Assembly (NCBI GenBank): GCA_019084245.1
Contig: JAHRFE010000015.1
Span: 143,139-207,138 of the forward strand
DNA length: 64,000 nucleotides
Source of the DNA: Hoeflea sp.
Lineage (GTDB): Bacteria; Pseudomonadota; Alphaproteobacteria; Rhizobiales; Rhizobiaceae
Reading direction: 5' to 3'
Of the stretch, positions 17,404 through 26,061 are shown piece by piece. Within the stretch, counting starts at the first letter, position 1. Every line of letters begins with the position of its first letter. The notes under the pieces are model-generated. The model was not told where the DNA came from, made no database searches, and saw only the letters and a list, made by a program, of their open reading frames with translations. Both the position numbers and the translations under genes were made by a program.

Positions 17404-18104
17404 GCAAGCGGCCCCTGACCCGGCAACTGCCGCTCGAATTCGATCATGATTCCGCCTCCGGCCGCGACGATCTGATCGTTTCGGACCGCTTGAGCGCGGC
17501 GGTGGCGATTGTCGACCGCTGGCCGGACTGGCCGTCGCCGGTGGTGATACTCGCGGGCCCCACGGGATCGGGCAAATCCCATCTCGCCAGCATCTGGGCG
17601 GCCCGCGTGGGCGCAAGCAAGGTCAGCATCGAGACTGCCGATCCGATGGTGCTGGAGTTGGCTGCCCAAGGCCCCATCCTGATTGAAGACATCGACCGCA
17701 CCGAATTCGACCAGACGGCGCTGTTTCACCTGATCAATGCGGTGCGCGAGCACGGCAGCGCCATGCTGATCACCACGCGGCTCTGGCCGGCCGGCTGGAA
17801 CGTCACATTGCCCGATCTCGCGTCGCGATTGAAGGCCGCCACCGTGGTCGAGATCGCCGAGCCGGACGAGGAGCTTCTGGCCCAGGTCATGGTCAAGCTG
17901 TTTGCCGACCGGCAGGTGGCGGTCGATGACCGGATCATCGTTTATCTGGTGGCCCGTATGGAGCGCTCGCTCGCCGCCGCCCGGGCGATTGTCACCCGGA
18001 TCGACCAGCTGGCGCTGGCGCGCGGCTCCAAGATTACCCGTGCGCTCGCAGCCGAAGTGATGGCGGAAATGGATGCCGGAAAAGACGACATCGAACTGTC
18101 ATAG
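17400..18104 (+). CDS. hdaA: DnaA-like ATPase, HdaA type
   Basis: This is a 234-residue AAA+ protein homologous to the DnaA ATPase core but lacking its DNA-binding domain IV. A Walker A (GPTGSGKSH, about residues 47-55), Walker B (ILIEDIDR) and sensor region are visible. In Caulobacter, HdaA works with the sliding clamp to convert DnaA-ATP to DnaA-ADP and so prevents re-initiation. I infer the same role here from the domain content and from its position ahead of ppk. It overlaps the AI-2E permease gene by four bases. Confidence 0.85.
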   Translation: MSKRPLTRQLPLEFDHDSASGRDDLIVSDRLSAAVAIVDRWPDWPSPVVILAGPTGSGKSHLASIWAARVGASKVSIETADPMVLELAAQGPILIEDIDRTEFDQTALFHLINAVREHGSAMLITTRLWPAGWNVTLPDLASRLKAATVVEIAEPDEELLAQVMVKLFADRQVAVDDRIIVYLVARMERSLAAARAIVTRIDQLALARGSKITRALAAEVMAEMDAGKDDIELS

Positions 18105-18162
18105 TTCTTTCTTCCTTGTGCTATAGACGGTCAAGTTCGGAACCGCAGCGTTGGAGTGCAGG

Positions 18163-20373
18163 ATGGATAATGTCGAGAATGTCGGCGGCAGTGACTTGCG
18201 AATTGACCCGATTGCATCGGAGACGCCCCTGCAAGACCTGCTCACAAGTCCGGAACGCTTCGTCAACCGCGAGTTTTCCTGGTTGCAGTTCAATCGCCGG
18301 GTGCTCGAGGAGACGCTCAATGCGGCCCACCCGCTCTTGGAGCGGGTCAGGTTCCTGTCGATCTCGGCGGCCAACCTCGACGAATTCTTCATGGTCCGCG
18401 TCGCGGGCCTCGAAGGGCAGGTGCGCCAGGGCATCTCCAACCGTTCCGCCGACGGCATGTCGCCAAGCGAACAACTGGACAGCATTCTCGAGGAAATCGA
18501 CGGACTGCAACTCGAGCAGCAGGCCTCGCTTGCCATCCTGCAGCAGAACCTGGCCGACGAGAACATCTACATTGTCCGCCCCACGGGGCTCGCCGCCGGC
18601 GACATGGAATGGCTCGAAAACGCGTTCCTGCAATCGATCTTCCCGGTCCTGACCCCGCTCTCGATCGATCCGGCGCATCCGTTTCCGTTCATTCCCAATC
18701 TCGGATTCTCGATCTGCCTGCAACTGGCCTCAAAAGCCGCCAATGAGCCGATGACGGCGTTGATCCGCCTGCCGGTGGCGCTCGATCGTTTTCTGCGCCT
18801 GCCCGATCTCGATGGCGCGATCCGCTACATCACGCTCGAGGACGTGGTCAGCCTGTTCATCAGCTCGCTCTATCCCGGATACGAAGTGCGCGCGTCGGGC
18901 ACGTTCCGCATCATTCGCGATTCGGATATCGAGGTTGAAGAAGAGGCCGAAGACCTGGTGCGCCTGTTCGAAAGCGCGCTCAAGCGCCGCCGCCGCGGCT
19001 CGGTGATTCGCATCGAATTCGATTCCGAACTGCCGCAATCCCTGCGCGATTTCGTGGCCCACGAGACCAATGTGCCGGAAAACCGGATCGCCGTTCTGCC
19101 GGGCCTGCTGGCGCTCAACACGCTGTCGGAAATCACCAAGGCGCCGCGCGACGATCTGAAGTTCGAGCCCTACAACGCACGATTTCCCGAACGCATCCGC
19201 GAACATGCCGGCGATACCTTTGCGGCAATTCGTGAAAAGGATCTGGTCGTTCATCACCCGTATGAATCGTTCGACGCGGTAGTCCAGTTCCTGTTCCAGG
19301 CGGCGCGCGATCCCGATGTGCTGGCAATCAAGCAGACGCTTTACCGCACCTCCAACGACAGCCCGATCGTGCGCGCACTGGTCGATGCTGCAGAGGCCGG
19401 AAAGTCGGTGACAGCCTTGGTGGAACTCAAGGCAAGGTTTGACGAAGAGGCCAACATCCGCTGGGCGCGCGACCTCGAACGCGCCGGTGTGCAGGTGGTG
19501 TTCGGCTTTCTGGAGCTCAAGACCCACGCCAAGATGTCGCTGATCGTGCGGCGCGAGGAGGGCAAGCTGGTGACCTATTGCCATCTCGGCACCGGCAACT
19601 ATCACCCGGTCACAGCCAAGATCTACACTGACCTGTCCTACTTCACCTGCGATCCGGTGATTGCCCGCGACACGGCCCATGTGTTCAATTTCATCACCGG
19701 CTATGGCGAGCCGGAAGGACTGAACAAGCTGGCGGTGTCGCCGCTCAACCTGCGCACCCGGATTGTCGACAACATCGAAGCCGAGATTGTCCATGCCGAA
19801 GCCGGACGGCCCGCGGCGATCTGGATGAAGATGAATTCGCTGGTTGACCCGCAGATCATCGACGCGCTCTATCGCGCAAGCCAGGCCGGTGTCGAGATCG
19901 ATCTGGTCGTCCGCGGCATCTGCTGCCTGCGCCCGCAGGTTCCTGGCCTTTCGGAACATATTCATGTCAAGTCGATCGTCGGCCGCTTCCTCGAACACAG
20001 CCGGATCTATTGCTTCGGCAATGGCCACGGGCTGCCATCGGCCGAAGCGCTGGTCTATATCGGCTCGGCCGATCTGATGCCGCGCAATCTCGATCGCCGC
20101 GTCGAAACCCTTGTGCCGCTGTCCAACAAGACTGTGCATGAACAGGTGCTGTCGCAGATCATGCTCGGCAACATGATCGACAACCAGCAGAGTTACGAGA
20201 TACTGCCTGACGGAACCTCCCGCCGGATCGAGGCCGGCGACGACGAGCCATTCAATGCGCAGGTTTATTTCATGACCAATCCCAGTCTTTCCGGCAGAGG
20301 CGAGGCGCTCAAATCAAACGCCCCGAAACTGATCGCGGACCGGCTGGCGCGCGCCACCCGCAGCAAACGCTGA
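18163..20373 (+). CDS. ppk: Polyphosphate kinase 1
   Basis: PPK1 reversibly polymerises the gamma-phosphate of ATP into inorganic polyphosphate. The 736-residue product shows all four PPK1 regions: N-terminal ([16 protein letters not shown]), head, and two phospholipase-D-like C-terminal domains. The autophosphorylated histidine is His455 ([11 protein letters not shown]), and the second conserved one is His612 ([11 protein letters not shown]). I chose the ATG at 18163 with GGAG six bases upstream; a TTG at 18151 is less likely. It is followed by the degradative ppx gene. Confidence 0.97.
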   Translation: MDNVENVGGSDLRIDPIASETPLQDLLTSPERFVNREFSWLQFNRRVLEETLNAAHPLLERVRFLSISAANLDEFFMVRVAGLEGQVRQGISNRSADGMSPSEQLDSILEEIDGLQLEQQASLAILQQNLADENIYIVRPTGLAAGDMEWLENAFLQSIFPVLTPLSIDPAHPFPFIPNLGFSICLQLASKAANEPMTALIRLPVALDRFLRLPDLDGAIRYITLEDVVSLFISSLYPGYEVRASGTFRIIRDSDIEVEEEAEDLVRLFESALKRRRRGSVIRIEFDSELPQSLRDFVAHETNVPENRIAVLPGLLALNTLSEITKAPRDDLKFEPYNARFPERIREHAGDTFAAIREKDLVVHHPYESFDAVVQFLFQAARDPDVLAIKQTLYRTSNDSPIVRALVDAAEAGKSVTALVELKARFDEEANIRWARDLERAGVQVVFGFLELKTHAKMSLIVRREEGKLVTYCHLGTGNYHPVTAKIYTDLSYFTCDPVIARDTAHVFNFITGYGEPEGLNKLAVSPLNLRTRIVDNIEAEIVHAEAGRPAAIWMKMNSLVDPQIIDALYRASQAGVEIDLVVRGICCLRPQVPGLSEHIHVKSIVGRFLEHSRIYCFGNGHGLPSAEALVYIGSADLMPRNLDRRVETLVPLSNKTVHEQVLSQIMLGNMIDNQQSYEILPDGTSRRIEAGDDEPFNAQVYFMTNPSLSGRGEALKSNAPKLIADRLARATRSKR

Positions 20374-20537
20374 TTTGTGGTCCTCAATCCGCACAGCACC
20401 ATGGCCATGATTATTTGCCAGGTATGCAACGGGTTCCGGTTTTGGAGCGTTCACTATATAACGCCCCGAATCCTGTCGTCCCTGACCCCGTCCAGTTGCG
20501 GCGGAACAGGTCACGCGAACCGCGAAGCGCTTTAGAT

Positions 20538-22064
20538 ATGGTCGAATCGGAAGCTCAGGGACGACTGCCCGGTATCCACCCGGTTTCTGTCGTCGATATA
20601 GGCTCCAATTCCGTGCGTCTGGTCATCTACGAAGGGCTCAATCGCTCCCCTTCGGTGCTGTTCAACGAAAAGGTCCTGTGCGGCCTGGGCAAAGGGCTCG
20701 TCGCAACCCGCCGCATGGATGAAACCGGCATCGCCCGCGCGCTGGCCGCGCTGGTTCGCTTTCGCGCGTTGTCCGAACAGGCGCGCGCTTCGGAAATGCA
20801 TGTCCTTGCCACAGCCGCCGCGCGGGAAGCCGAGAACGGCGCGTCTTTCATCGCGGATGCCGAAGTCATCCTCGGATGCCGCATCAGGCTCCTGACCGGT
20901 GAGGAGGAGGCGAGGTTCTCCGCCCTCGGCATCATCGCCGGTTACTACCAGCCCGATGGCATTGCCGGGGATCTCGGCGGCGGATCGCTCGAGCTGGTCG
21001 ACGTCAAGGGGGCGGGTCATTCAGGTGGCCAGACCCTGCCGCTCGGCGGCTTGCGGCTCGCGGAAATGTCCGGCAATTCGATTTCGAGGGCACGATCCAT
21101 CGCCCGCCGGGCGCTGAAGAAATCACCCGTGCTGCAGGGGGGCGCAGGGCGCACCTTCTATGCTGTCGGCGGCACCTGGCGCAACATCGCCAAGCTGCAC
21201 ATGGAGATCAGCAACTATCCGCTGCACATGATGCAGGCCTATGAGATTGAGGCCGGACCGGCGATCGAATTCCTGGGCGAAGTCTCCGCCATGAAGCAGT
21301 CGCGGATCAGCGCCATCAAGGCGATTTCCCGCAACCGGCGGGGGCTCTTGCCCTACGGCGCCGTGGCGCTGCAGGAAACGCTGATCGCCATGAAGGCGGC
21401 GCGCGTCAGCTTCTCGGCGCTGGGCGTGCGTGAGGGCTATCTCTATTCCCTGCTGGGGCGGGCCGAGGCCGCGCGCGATCCCTTGCTGACGGCGGCGAAC
21501 GAGCTGGCGATCCTTCGCGCCCGGTCGCCCGAGCATGCGCGGGAACTGGCCGCCTGGACCGGCAAGATGTTTCCGGTTTTCGGCGTCAACGAGACCGAGG
21601 AGGAAGCCCGCTACCGCCAGGCCGCCTGTCTGCTGGCCGACATCTCCTGGCGCGCCCACCCCGACTATCGCGGCCTGCAGGCGCTCAACATCATCGCCCA
21701 CAGCACCTTTACCGGCATTACCCACGCCGGACGCGCCTATATCGCGCTGGCCAATTATTTCCGCTTCGAGGGCCTCAATGATGACGGCGTCTCCTCGGGG
21801 CTGGCGGCCATCGCCGGGCCGAAATATCTCGACTACGCCAAGCTCCTGGGCGGCATGCTGCGCGTGGTCTACCTGTTCTCGGCTTCCATGCCCGGAATCG
21901 TGCCGCATCTGGCCTTCGTCGCCGCCGAACCCGCGGACGGCGACGTCGATATCGTTCTCGTGGTGCCGCGTTCCTGCGAGACCTTTGTCGGCGAGCGGCT
22001 GGAAGGCCGCCTGCAGCAGCTTGCCAAGCTGACCGGCAAGCGCCTGGGCTTCAGGATCGGCTGA
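20538..22064 (+). CDS. ppx: Exopolyphosphatase, Ppx/GppA family
   Basis: This is a 508-residue member of the ASKHA-fold Ppx/GppA family, which removes terminal phosphates from polyphosphate or from pppGpp. The phosphate-1 motif VVDIGSNSVRLVIYEG is near residues 17-32, and the phosphate-2 motif GDLGGGSLELVDV is near 148-160. The C-terminal helical half has HD-like features (NIIAHSTFTGITHAGRAYI). I chose the ATG at 20538 just before the conserved region; the frame is open back to 20415, and an ATG at 20424 would add 38 residues with no family match. Pairing with ppk suggests polyphosphate turnover. Confidence 0.92.
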   Translation: MVESEAQGRLPGIHPVSVVDIGSNSVRLVIYEGLNRSPSVLFNEKVLCGLGKGLVATRRMDETGIARALAALVRFRALSEQARASEMHVLATAAAREAENGASFIADAEVILGCRIRLLTGEEEARFSALGIIAGYYQPDGIAGDLGGGSLELVDVKGAGHSGGQTLPLGGLRLAEMSGNSISRARSIARRALKKSPVLQGGAGRTFYAVGGTWRNIAKLHMEISNYPLHMMQAYEIEAGPAIEFLGEVSAMKQSRISAIKAISRNRRGLLPYGAVALQETLIAMKAARVSFSALGVREGYLYSLLGRAEAARDPLLTAANELAILRARSPEHARELAAWTGKMFPVFGVNETEEEARYRQAACLLADISWRAHPDYRGLQALNIIAHSTFTGITHAGRAYIALANYFRFEGLNDDGVSSGLAAIAGPKYLDYAKLLGGMLRVVYLFSASMPGIVPHLAFVAAEPADGDVDIVLVVPRSCETFVGERLEGRLQQLAKLTGKRLGFRIG

Positions 22065-22100
22065 CTGCAAGCCTGAGCGGGCCTGCGTCCGACAAGCGCC

Positions 22101-22120
22101 GCGCATCCAAGAGGATGCGC
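22101..22120 (+). terminator. Hairpin after ppx
   Basis: GCGCATCC pairs perfectly with GGATGCGC around the loop AAGA, 36 bp after the ppx stop. There is no T run, so its action as a terminator is uncertain. Confidence 0.45.
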
Positions 22121-22145
22121 TAAGGTCACTGTAACAGCTTGAATC

Positions 22146-22195
22146 AATGCATGTCGTTATAGTTCAAACGAATCCGTTTGAAGGCGACATGCATT
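22146..22195. repeat. Nested palindromic intergenic element
   Basis: An outer 11-bp stem (AATGCATGTCG, 22146-22156, with CGACATGCATT, 22185-22195) encloses an inner 8-bp stem (TTCAAACG with CGTTTGAA, 22163-22182). Palindromes built on GCATGTCG...CGACATGC are, from memory, common between rhizobial genes. The outer arm runs straight into the TA of the 120-bp repeat that follows. Confidence 0.7.
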
Positions 22196-22314
22196 AGTGG
22201 TGCGATCCAGACAGATGGTTCCCATCTGTCTGGACAAATCGCCCCACCAGATCAATAGCTTGTGGGCTGACTTTTCGAAACAGATGGGAACCATCTGCTT
22301 CGGTCAGACCACTA
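22195..22314 (+). mobile_element. 120-bp MITE-like palindromic repeat, copy 1
   Basis: This is a 120-bp unit bounded by TA on both sides, starting TAGTGGT and ending ACCACTA. Each end carries its own hairpin based on CAGATGG...CCATCTG. A second full copy at 63744-63863 lies in the opposite orientation and by my alignment differs at only two positions. A 76-bp partial copy is at 31262-31337. Short size, terminal inverted repeats, TA flanks and near identity are the marks of a MITE moved by a TA-targeting transposase. A frame of about 40 codons runs through all copies without a stop, but I see no reason to call it a gene. The right end is two bases from the DUF1428 stop codon. Confidence 0.8.
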
Positions 22315-22316
22315 GC

Positions 22317-22676
22317 TCACATCTCGACGATGCTCTCGAAGCCGCCCCACATCATGCGCATGCCGTCGAACGGCATCTTGCTCATGTCGGGACCCATCAG
22401 GGACTCGAGCTGCTTCATTGAAGCGCCCATGCCACTGTCGGCCGTGGCCTTGTCGGGCCAGAGTATCCAGGAGAAGACGACACTTTCCCCAGCCTCCAGT
22501 TTGACCGCCATCGGAAACGAGGTGACCTTGCCGTCGGGCACGTCCGCGCCCCACGCCTCCATCACCGAAAGCGCTCCGTTCTCGCGAAACACCTTGGCGC
22601 TGGCTTCGGCCATCTCGGTATACGCCGCCTTGTTGGCATCGGGAACGGCGAGCAGAACTCCTTGCACATATGTCAT
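22317..22676 (-). CDS. DUF1428 domain-containing protein
   Basis: This is a 119-residue cytoplasmic protein of the DUF1428 (YbaA-like) family, which adopts a dimeric alpha/beta barrel-like ferredoxin fold. Recognisable family segments are MTYVQGVLLAVPDANKAAY at the start, then ALSVMEAWGADVPDGKVTSF, and a C-terminal MPFDGMRMMWGGFESIVE. Function is unknown. The ATG has GAGAGG upstream. It is the last gene of a TetR-VOC-DUF899-DUF1428 run. Its stop codon is only two bases from the 120-bp repeat, so insertion there has replaced any native 3' flank. Confidence 0.85.
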   Translation of the reverse strand: MTYVQGVLLAVPDANKAAYTEMAEASAKVFRENGALSVMEAWGADVPDGKVTSFPMAVKLEAGESVVFSWILWPDKATADSGMGASMKQLESLMGPDMSKMPFDGMRMMWGGFESIVEM

Positions 22677-22741
22677 GATCAGCCTCTCTTTGCTGTACTA
22701 CGGTTATCTTGGCGAAGACGGACGGTCAGGTCCGGCGTGCA

Positions 22742-23443
22742 TCAGCCGGACGCCCGTTGCGGCATCTGGCGTGCGACGGCGCTGGGCGCGGACGGATGCG
22801 GATCATATTCGTCGTGCCGCCGCCACCAGACATAGGGCTCACCCTGGGCAACGCCTTCGGGCGACTCCTCCCAGGTCTCCTGGCGGCCGAAGGGCGTGAT
22901 GTCGAGCAGCGTCATCGGCGTGCCCAGGGTCTCGACGCCGCGGCCGCTGGTGTAGTAGGTCCTCATGATGCCTGCATCGGTGTTGAGAAACACATTGAGG
23001 CCGAAGCCGCCATCAATCCCGAAATCGCTGCCGAAACTGTCGATGCTCTGGTAGAACGGCATGGTCCATCCCATGCGCCGCTTGTAGCGTTCGATCTCCG
23101 GCGACGGAGCGCGGGCAACGAAGACGAGTGTTACGTCTCGGGCATTGATATGAGCCAGGTGCGGAATGTGATCGCCAACCATGCTGCAGCCGGCGCAGGG
23201 CGCGGGGTCGTTCGGCTTGAGCATGTGATGATAGACGATCAGCTGGCTTCGCCCTTCGAACAGACCCTCAAGTCCGGTCTCTCCGGTGGGGCCGGTAAAG
23301 CGGTAGTCCTTTTCCACCCTGAGCCATGGCAGCCTTCGGCGATCGGCGGCAATGCGGTCCAACGCTTCGGTGGCGGCCTTTTCCTGTGCCACCTGGCGCG
23401 CATAGGCGTCCATCCATTCGGCCTCTTCGACAATCCTGTTCAT
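22742..23443 (-). CDS. DUF899 family thioredoxin-like protein
   Basis: This is a 233-residue protein of the DUF899 family, a thioredoxin-fold group of unknown substrate. The motif DPAPCAGCSMVGDHIPHL contains a CxxC pair near residues 82-85, in the usual position for this family. Other family-like segments are LPWLRVEKDYRF, GWTMPFYQS and the C-terminal GRGVETLGTPMTLLDITP. The ATG is preceded by GGGAGGATGAC. It lies 27 bp after the VOC gene and 65 bp before DUF1428 on the same strand. A stress or detoxification role is only an inference from the operon. Confidence 0.88.
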   Translation of the reverse strand: MNRIVEEAEWMDAYARQVAQEKAATEALDRIAADRRRLPWLRVEKDYRFTGPTGETGLEGLFEGRSQLIVYHHMLKPNDPAPCAGCSMVGDHIPHLAHINARDVTLVFVARAPSPEIERYKRRMGWTMPFYQSIDSFGSDFGIDGGFGLNVFLNTDAGIMRTYYTSGRGVETLGTPMTLLDITPFGRQETWEESPEGVAQGEPYVWWRRHDEYDPHPSAPSAVARQMPQRASG

Positions 23444-23470
23444 GTCATCCTCCCTTGAAATGGCCGGCGC

Positions 23471-23896
23471 TCAACCGGCCTGTTGCTTCTCGATCGCCGG
23501 TTCGTTGAAGGCCCATTCCAGGCCGAAGGGATCGCGGACGCGGCCGTAGCGGTCGCCCCAGAATTCCAGCTTGAACGGCGACACCACCTCGCAGCCGGCG
23601 TCAACAGCCCGGTTCCACCAAAAATCGCCATCTTCGATGACCAATTGCAGCACGAAATTGCTGCCGGAGGATGGCTGCGCGCCGTATTCGGGGAACGGGT
23701 CCATCACCATGACCATGCCGTTATCGATCTCGATGGCTGCATTGAGGACGCGGCCATCCTCGCTGCGGGCAATGTCGCCATGCAGGACCGCGGCGAATGC
23801 GCGTCTGTAGAATTCGATCGCCTTGTCGGCGCCTTCGACGGTGGCATAGGGGATCACCCCGTGCATCAGCCGTCGGTAATCGGATGCCGTACTCAT
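23471..23896 (-). CDS. VOC family protein (PhnB/glyoxalase-like)
   Basis: This is a 141-residue protein of the vicinal oxygen chelate fold. It shows the paired beta-alpha-beta modules typical of the PhnB/YdcJ-like subgroup: VIPYATVEGADKAIEFYRRAF early on, a middle VMVMDPFPEYG, and a C-terminal YGRVRDPFGLEWAFNEP. Members range from glyoxalase to antibiotic-binding proteins, so the activity is open. The ATG at 23896 has a strong GGGAGGAG upstream and overlaps the stop of the TetR gene by four bases, which argues for co-regulation with it. Confidence 0.87.
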   Translation of the reverse strand: MSTASDYRRLMHGVIPYATVEGADKAIEFYRRAFAAVLHGDIARSEDGRVLNAAIEIDNGMVMVMDPFPEYGAQPSSGSNFVLQLVIEDGDFWWNRAVDAGCEVVSPFKLEFWGDRYGRVRDPFGLEWAFNEPAIEKQQAG

Positions 23897-24507
23897 TTCT
23901 TCTCCTCCCTGGATTGAGAAAACAACATGGATACATAACGGATGAGGTGATCGACGCTGTCCTGGGCGAAACTCACCGAGTTTCCGGACTTGGCCAGAAT
24001 GAAGGCGCCCTGGAGGACGGCCTGGGTGTGCAGCGCAAGGCTTTCGGGCGTAAATCCGCTCACGCCGCGCGCCGCCATGGCTGCCCTGATGTCGGGCACA
24101 AGCGTCATCGCATGGCCCGAAATCGAGGCGTGGCAGGCATCGCGGATTGCAGGCGCGCTGTCGTAAACCTCCTGCGCCATGGTGCCGACCAGGCAGGTAT
24201 AGTCCGGCAGATCGCCGGCGAGCAGGTCCTTGCGGAACTCGAGATAGGCGATGAGCCGGTCGTACGGGTCGTCGGGCTGATGGTAGGGCGCGCCGGCAAA
24301 CAGCGCCGCCGTGGTCTCGGACCAGAAATCGGCGGCGGCGACGCCGAGTTCTTCCTTGCTCTTGAAATGGTGGAAGAAGGCGCCCTTGGTCACGCCGGCC
24401 GTCTTGCACAGATCATCCACCGACGTGGCGGAAAACCCCTTGGCGCGAATCACGTCGCGGGCGGATTCAAGAAGGCGGGTGCGGGCGTTGATGGCGCGGG
24501 GTGACAT
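23893..24507 (-). CDS. TetR/AcrR family transcriptional regulator
   Basis: This is a 204-residue repressor-type regulator. The N-terminal helix-turn-helix is clear (RLLESARDVIRAKGFSATSV, then TKGAFFHHFKSKEEL, about residues 11-53). The C-terminal ligand domain is helical (LEFRKDLLAGDLPDYTCLVG). The ATG has AAAGGAA upstream. A 14-bp palindrome at 24531-24544, about 24 bases upstream of the start, probably binds the protein, so it is likely to autoregulate the whole TetR-VOC-DUF899-DUF1428 operon. The inducer is unknown. Confidence 0.92.
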   Translation of the reverse strand: MSPRAINARTRLLESARDVIRAKGFSATSVDDLCKTAGVTKGAFFHHFKSKEELGVAAADFWSETTAALFAGAPYHQPDDPYDRLIAYLEFRKDLLAGDLPDYTCLVGTMAQEVYDSAPAIRDACHASISGHAMTLVPDIRAAMAARGVSGFTPESLALHTQAVLQGAFILAKSGNSVSFAQDSVDHLIRYVSMLFSQSREEKK

Positions 24508-24530
24508 GGCGTGTTCCTTTGGTTCAAATT

Positions 24531-24544
24531 ACCAACCGGTCGGT
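24531..24544. promoter_or_regulatory. Putative TetR operator
   Basis: ACCAACCGGTCGGT is a near-perfect palindrome centred on ACCGGT. It resembles the ACCGACCGGTCGGT-type boxes known for several TetR regulators and lies just upstream of the TetR gene start. Confidence 0.65.
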
Positions 24545-24900
24545 ATGTTTGCAAGGGGAAAATCGACGGCGCGGGCAGGGCGGAGAAAAGTGGCGCATAG
24601 CGCTTGGGCCGGATTCCCGCCGCAACCGGCATGGTTCGGCGCACTCCGCCGTTGGGGTGTGGCTTTGCCGGTTGCTGCAATGGAAAAGAAAAAGGCCGGG
24701 CGAAATTCGCACCGACCTTCCCACTTTGCCTCTACACGCCTGCCAGTACATCCGTGGTCAGGGTGGAGACAAATCTCGTGTTGAAACCAATATGGGGGGC
24801 CGCAGCGGGGATTGCAAGACCTAATGTAGGTCGGGTTCCAAAATGAATCCGCCAGGTTCGATCGAGCACGCACGGGTGCAAACGAGCCTGAGCGCGCTGC
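24545..24900. other. Intergenic region between the TetR operon and rnd
   Basis: These 356 bases hold no gene I can support. Several frames of 60-110 codons cross the region on both strands, but they overlap each other and lack family resemblance. A small perfect hairpin (GACCTA, three-base loop, TAGGTC) is at 24818-24832, downstream of the rnd stop. Its sense is unclear. Confidence 0.4.
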
Positions 24901-26052
24901 CTACAGTTCCACCGCATCGACGCGCTTGCCGGTAAACCGCAGCGCCAGTTCGCCGCGGATCAGCTTGAGCGCCCGGTCGCCGAACAGTTCCCTGCGCCAG
25001 CCCTTGAGCGCTGGCACGTCCGCGGCCTCGCCATCGATGGCGATGGCTTCGAGATCATCGGAAGTGGCGATGATCTTCGCCGCGACATTTTCCTTTTCCA
25101 CCGTCAGCTTGAGCAGCACCCGCAGCAGTTCGATCGCGGCCTGGGCCCCTTCGGGCGCCTGTCTGTGGCGCGGCAGGCGCGGCATGTCGTCCTTGGGGGT
25201 TTCAACCGCCTTATTGACGATCTCGATGAGTTTGGCGCCCTGGGCCGAGCGTTCCCAGCCGCGCGGAATGGTTCTCAGCCGCGACATCGCCTCGGCATCC
25301 ACGGGCTGTTGCTGGGCGATCTCGTAGATGGCGTCGTCCTTGATCACCCGGCCGCGCGGCACGTTGCGGGTCCGCGCCTCGCGTTCCCGCCAGGCCGCCA
25401 CCTGCTGGAGCACGCACAGCTCGACCGGCTTTTTCACCCGCATCTTGAGCCGTTTCCAGGCATCCTCGGGGTCCATCTCATAGGTGGCGCGCGATTCGAG
25501 CACCGCCATTTCATCGGCCACCCAATGACCGCGGCCTTCCGCTTCGAGCCGCGAGACGAGTTCGAGATAGACGTCGCGCAGGTGCGTCACGTCAGCCAGC
25601 GCATAATCAAGCTGCTTGTCGGAGAGCGGCCTGCGGCTCCAGTCGGTAAACCTTGAGGATTTGTCGATGGGCGCGCCGGTGATGCGGGAAACCAGCTGGT
25701 CATAGGAAATCGATTCGCCGAAGCCGCAGACCATGGCCGCAACTTGCGTGTCAAAGATCGGGTGCGGAACCAGATCGCCGCGATTGACGACGATTTCGAT
25801 GTCCTGGCGGGCGGCATGAAACACCTTGATCACCGAGGTGTCCGCCATCAGCTCATAAAACGGTTTGAGATCAAGGCCTTCGGCGAGGGGATCGACAATG
25901 CCCTCATCCTCCGGACCTGCCATCTGGATCAGGCAGAGCTCGGGCCAGTAGGTCGTCTCGCGCAGGAACTCGGTGTCAACGGTGACATAGTCGTGGCTTG
26001 CAAGGCGGGTGCAGAAGGCGGCAAGCGCCTCGGTCGTTGTAATCATGTCCAT
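24901..26052 (-). CDS. rnd: Ribonuclease D
   Basis: RNase D is a 3'-to-5' exoribonuclease that trims tRNA precursors. The 383-residue protein has the DEDD exonuclease domain: ExoI VDTEFLRE (about residues 20-27), ExoII with FHAARQDIEIV near 78-88, and ExoIII YALADVTHLRDVY near 150-162. The HRDC domain follows in the C-terminal half. The ATG at 26052 has AAAGG seven bases upstream; an ATG two codons later is possible. It lies nine bases after the MFS gene on the same strand. Confidence 0.95.
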   Translation of the reverse strand: MDMITTTEALAAFCTRLASHDYVTVDTEFLRETTYWPELCLIQMAGPEDEGIVDPLAEGLDLKPFYELMADTSVIKVFHAARQDIEIVVNRGDLVPHPIFDTQVAAMVCGFGESISYDQLVSRITGAPIDKSSRFTDWSRRPLSDKQLDYALADVTHLRDVYLELVSRLEAEGRGHWVADEMAVLESRATYEMDPEDAWKRLKMRVKKPVELCVLQQVAAWREREARTRNVPRGRVIKDDAIYEIAQQQPVDAEAMSRLRTIPRGWERSAQGAKLIEIVNKAVETPKDDMPRLPRHRQAPEGAQAAIELLRVLLKLTVEKENVAAKIIATSDDLEAIAIDGEAADVPALKGWRRELFGDRALKLIRGELALRFTGKRVDAVEL

Positions 26053-26061
26053 GTTTGGCCT

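Noticed and set aside
22197-22421. A frame running through the 120-bp repeat, repeated in the other full copy, as a small gene
   Set aside because: The conserved part lies wholly inside the mobile element, is shared only because the DNA is shared, and has no ribosome site; the rest runs into DUF1428 antisense.
24545-24900. A small gene or structured RNA between the TetR operon and rnd
   Set aside because: The frames overlap one another without family or start signals, and the small hairpin alone does not support an RNA gene.
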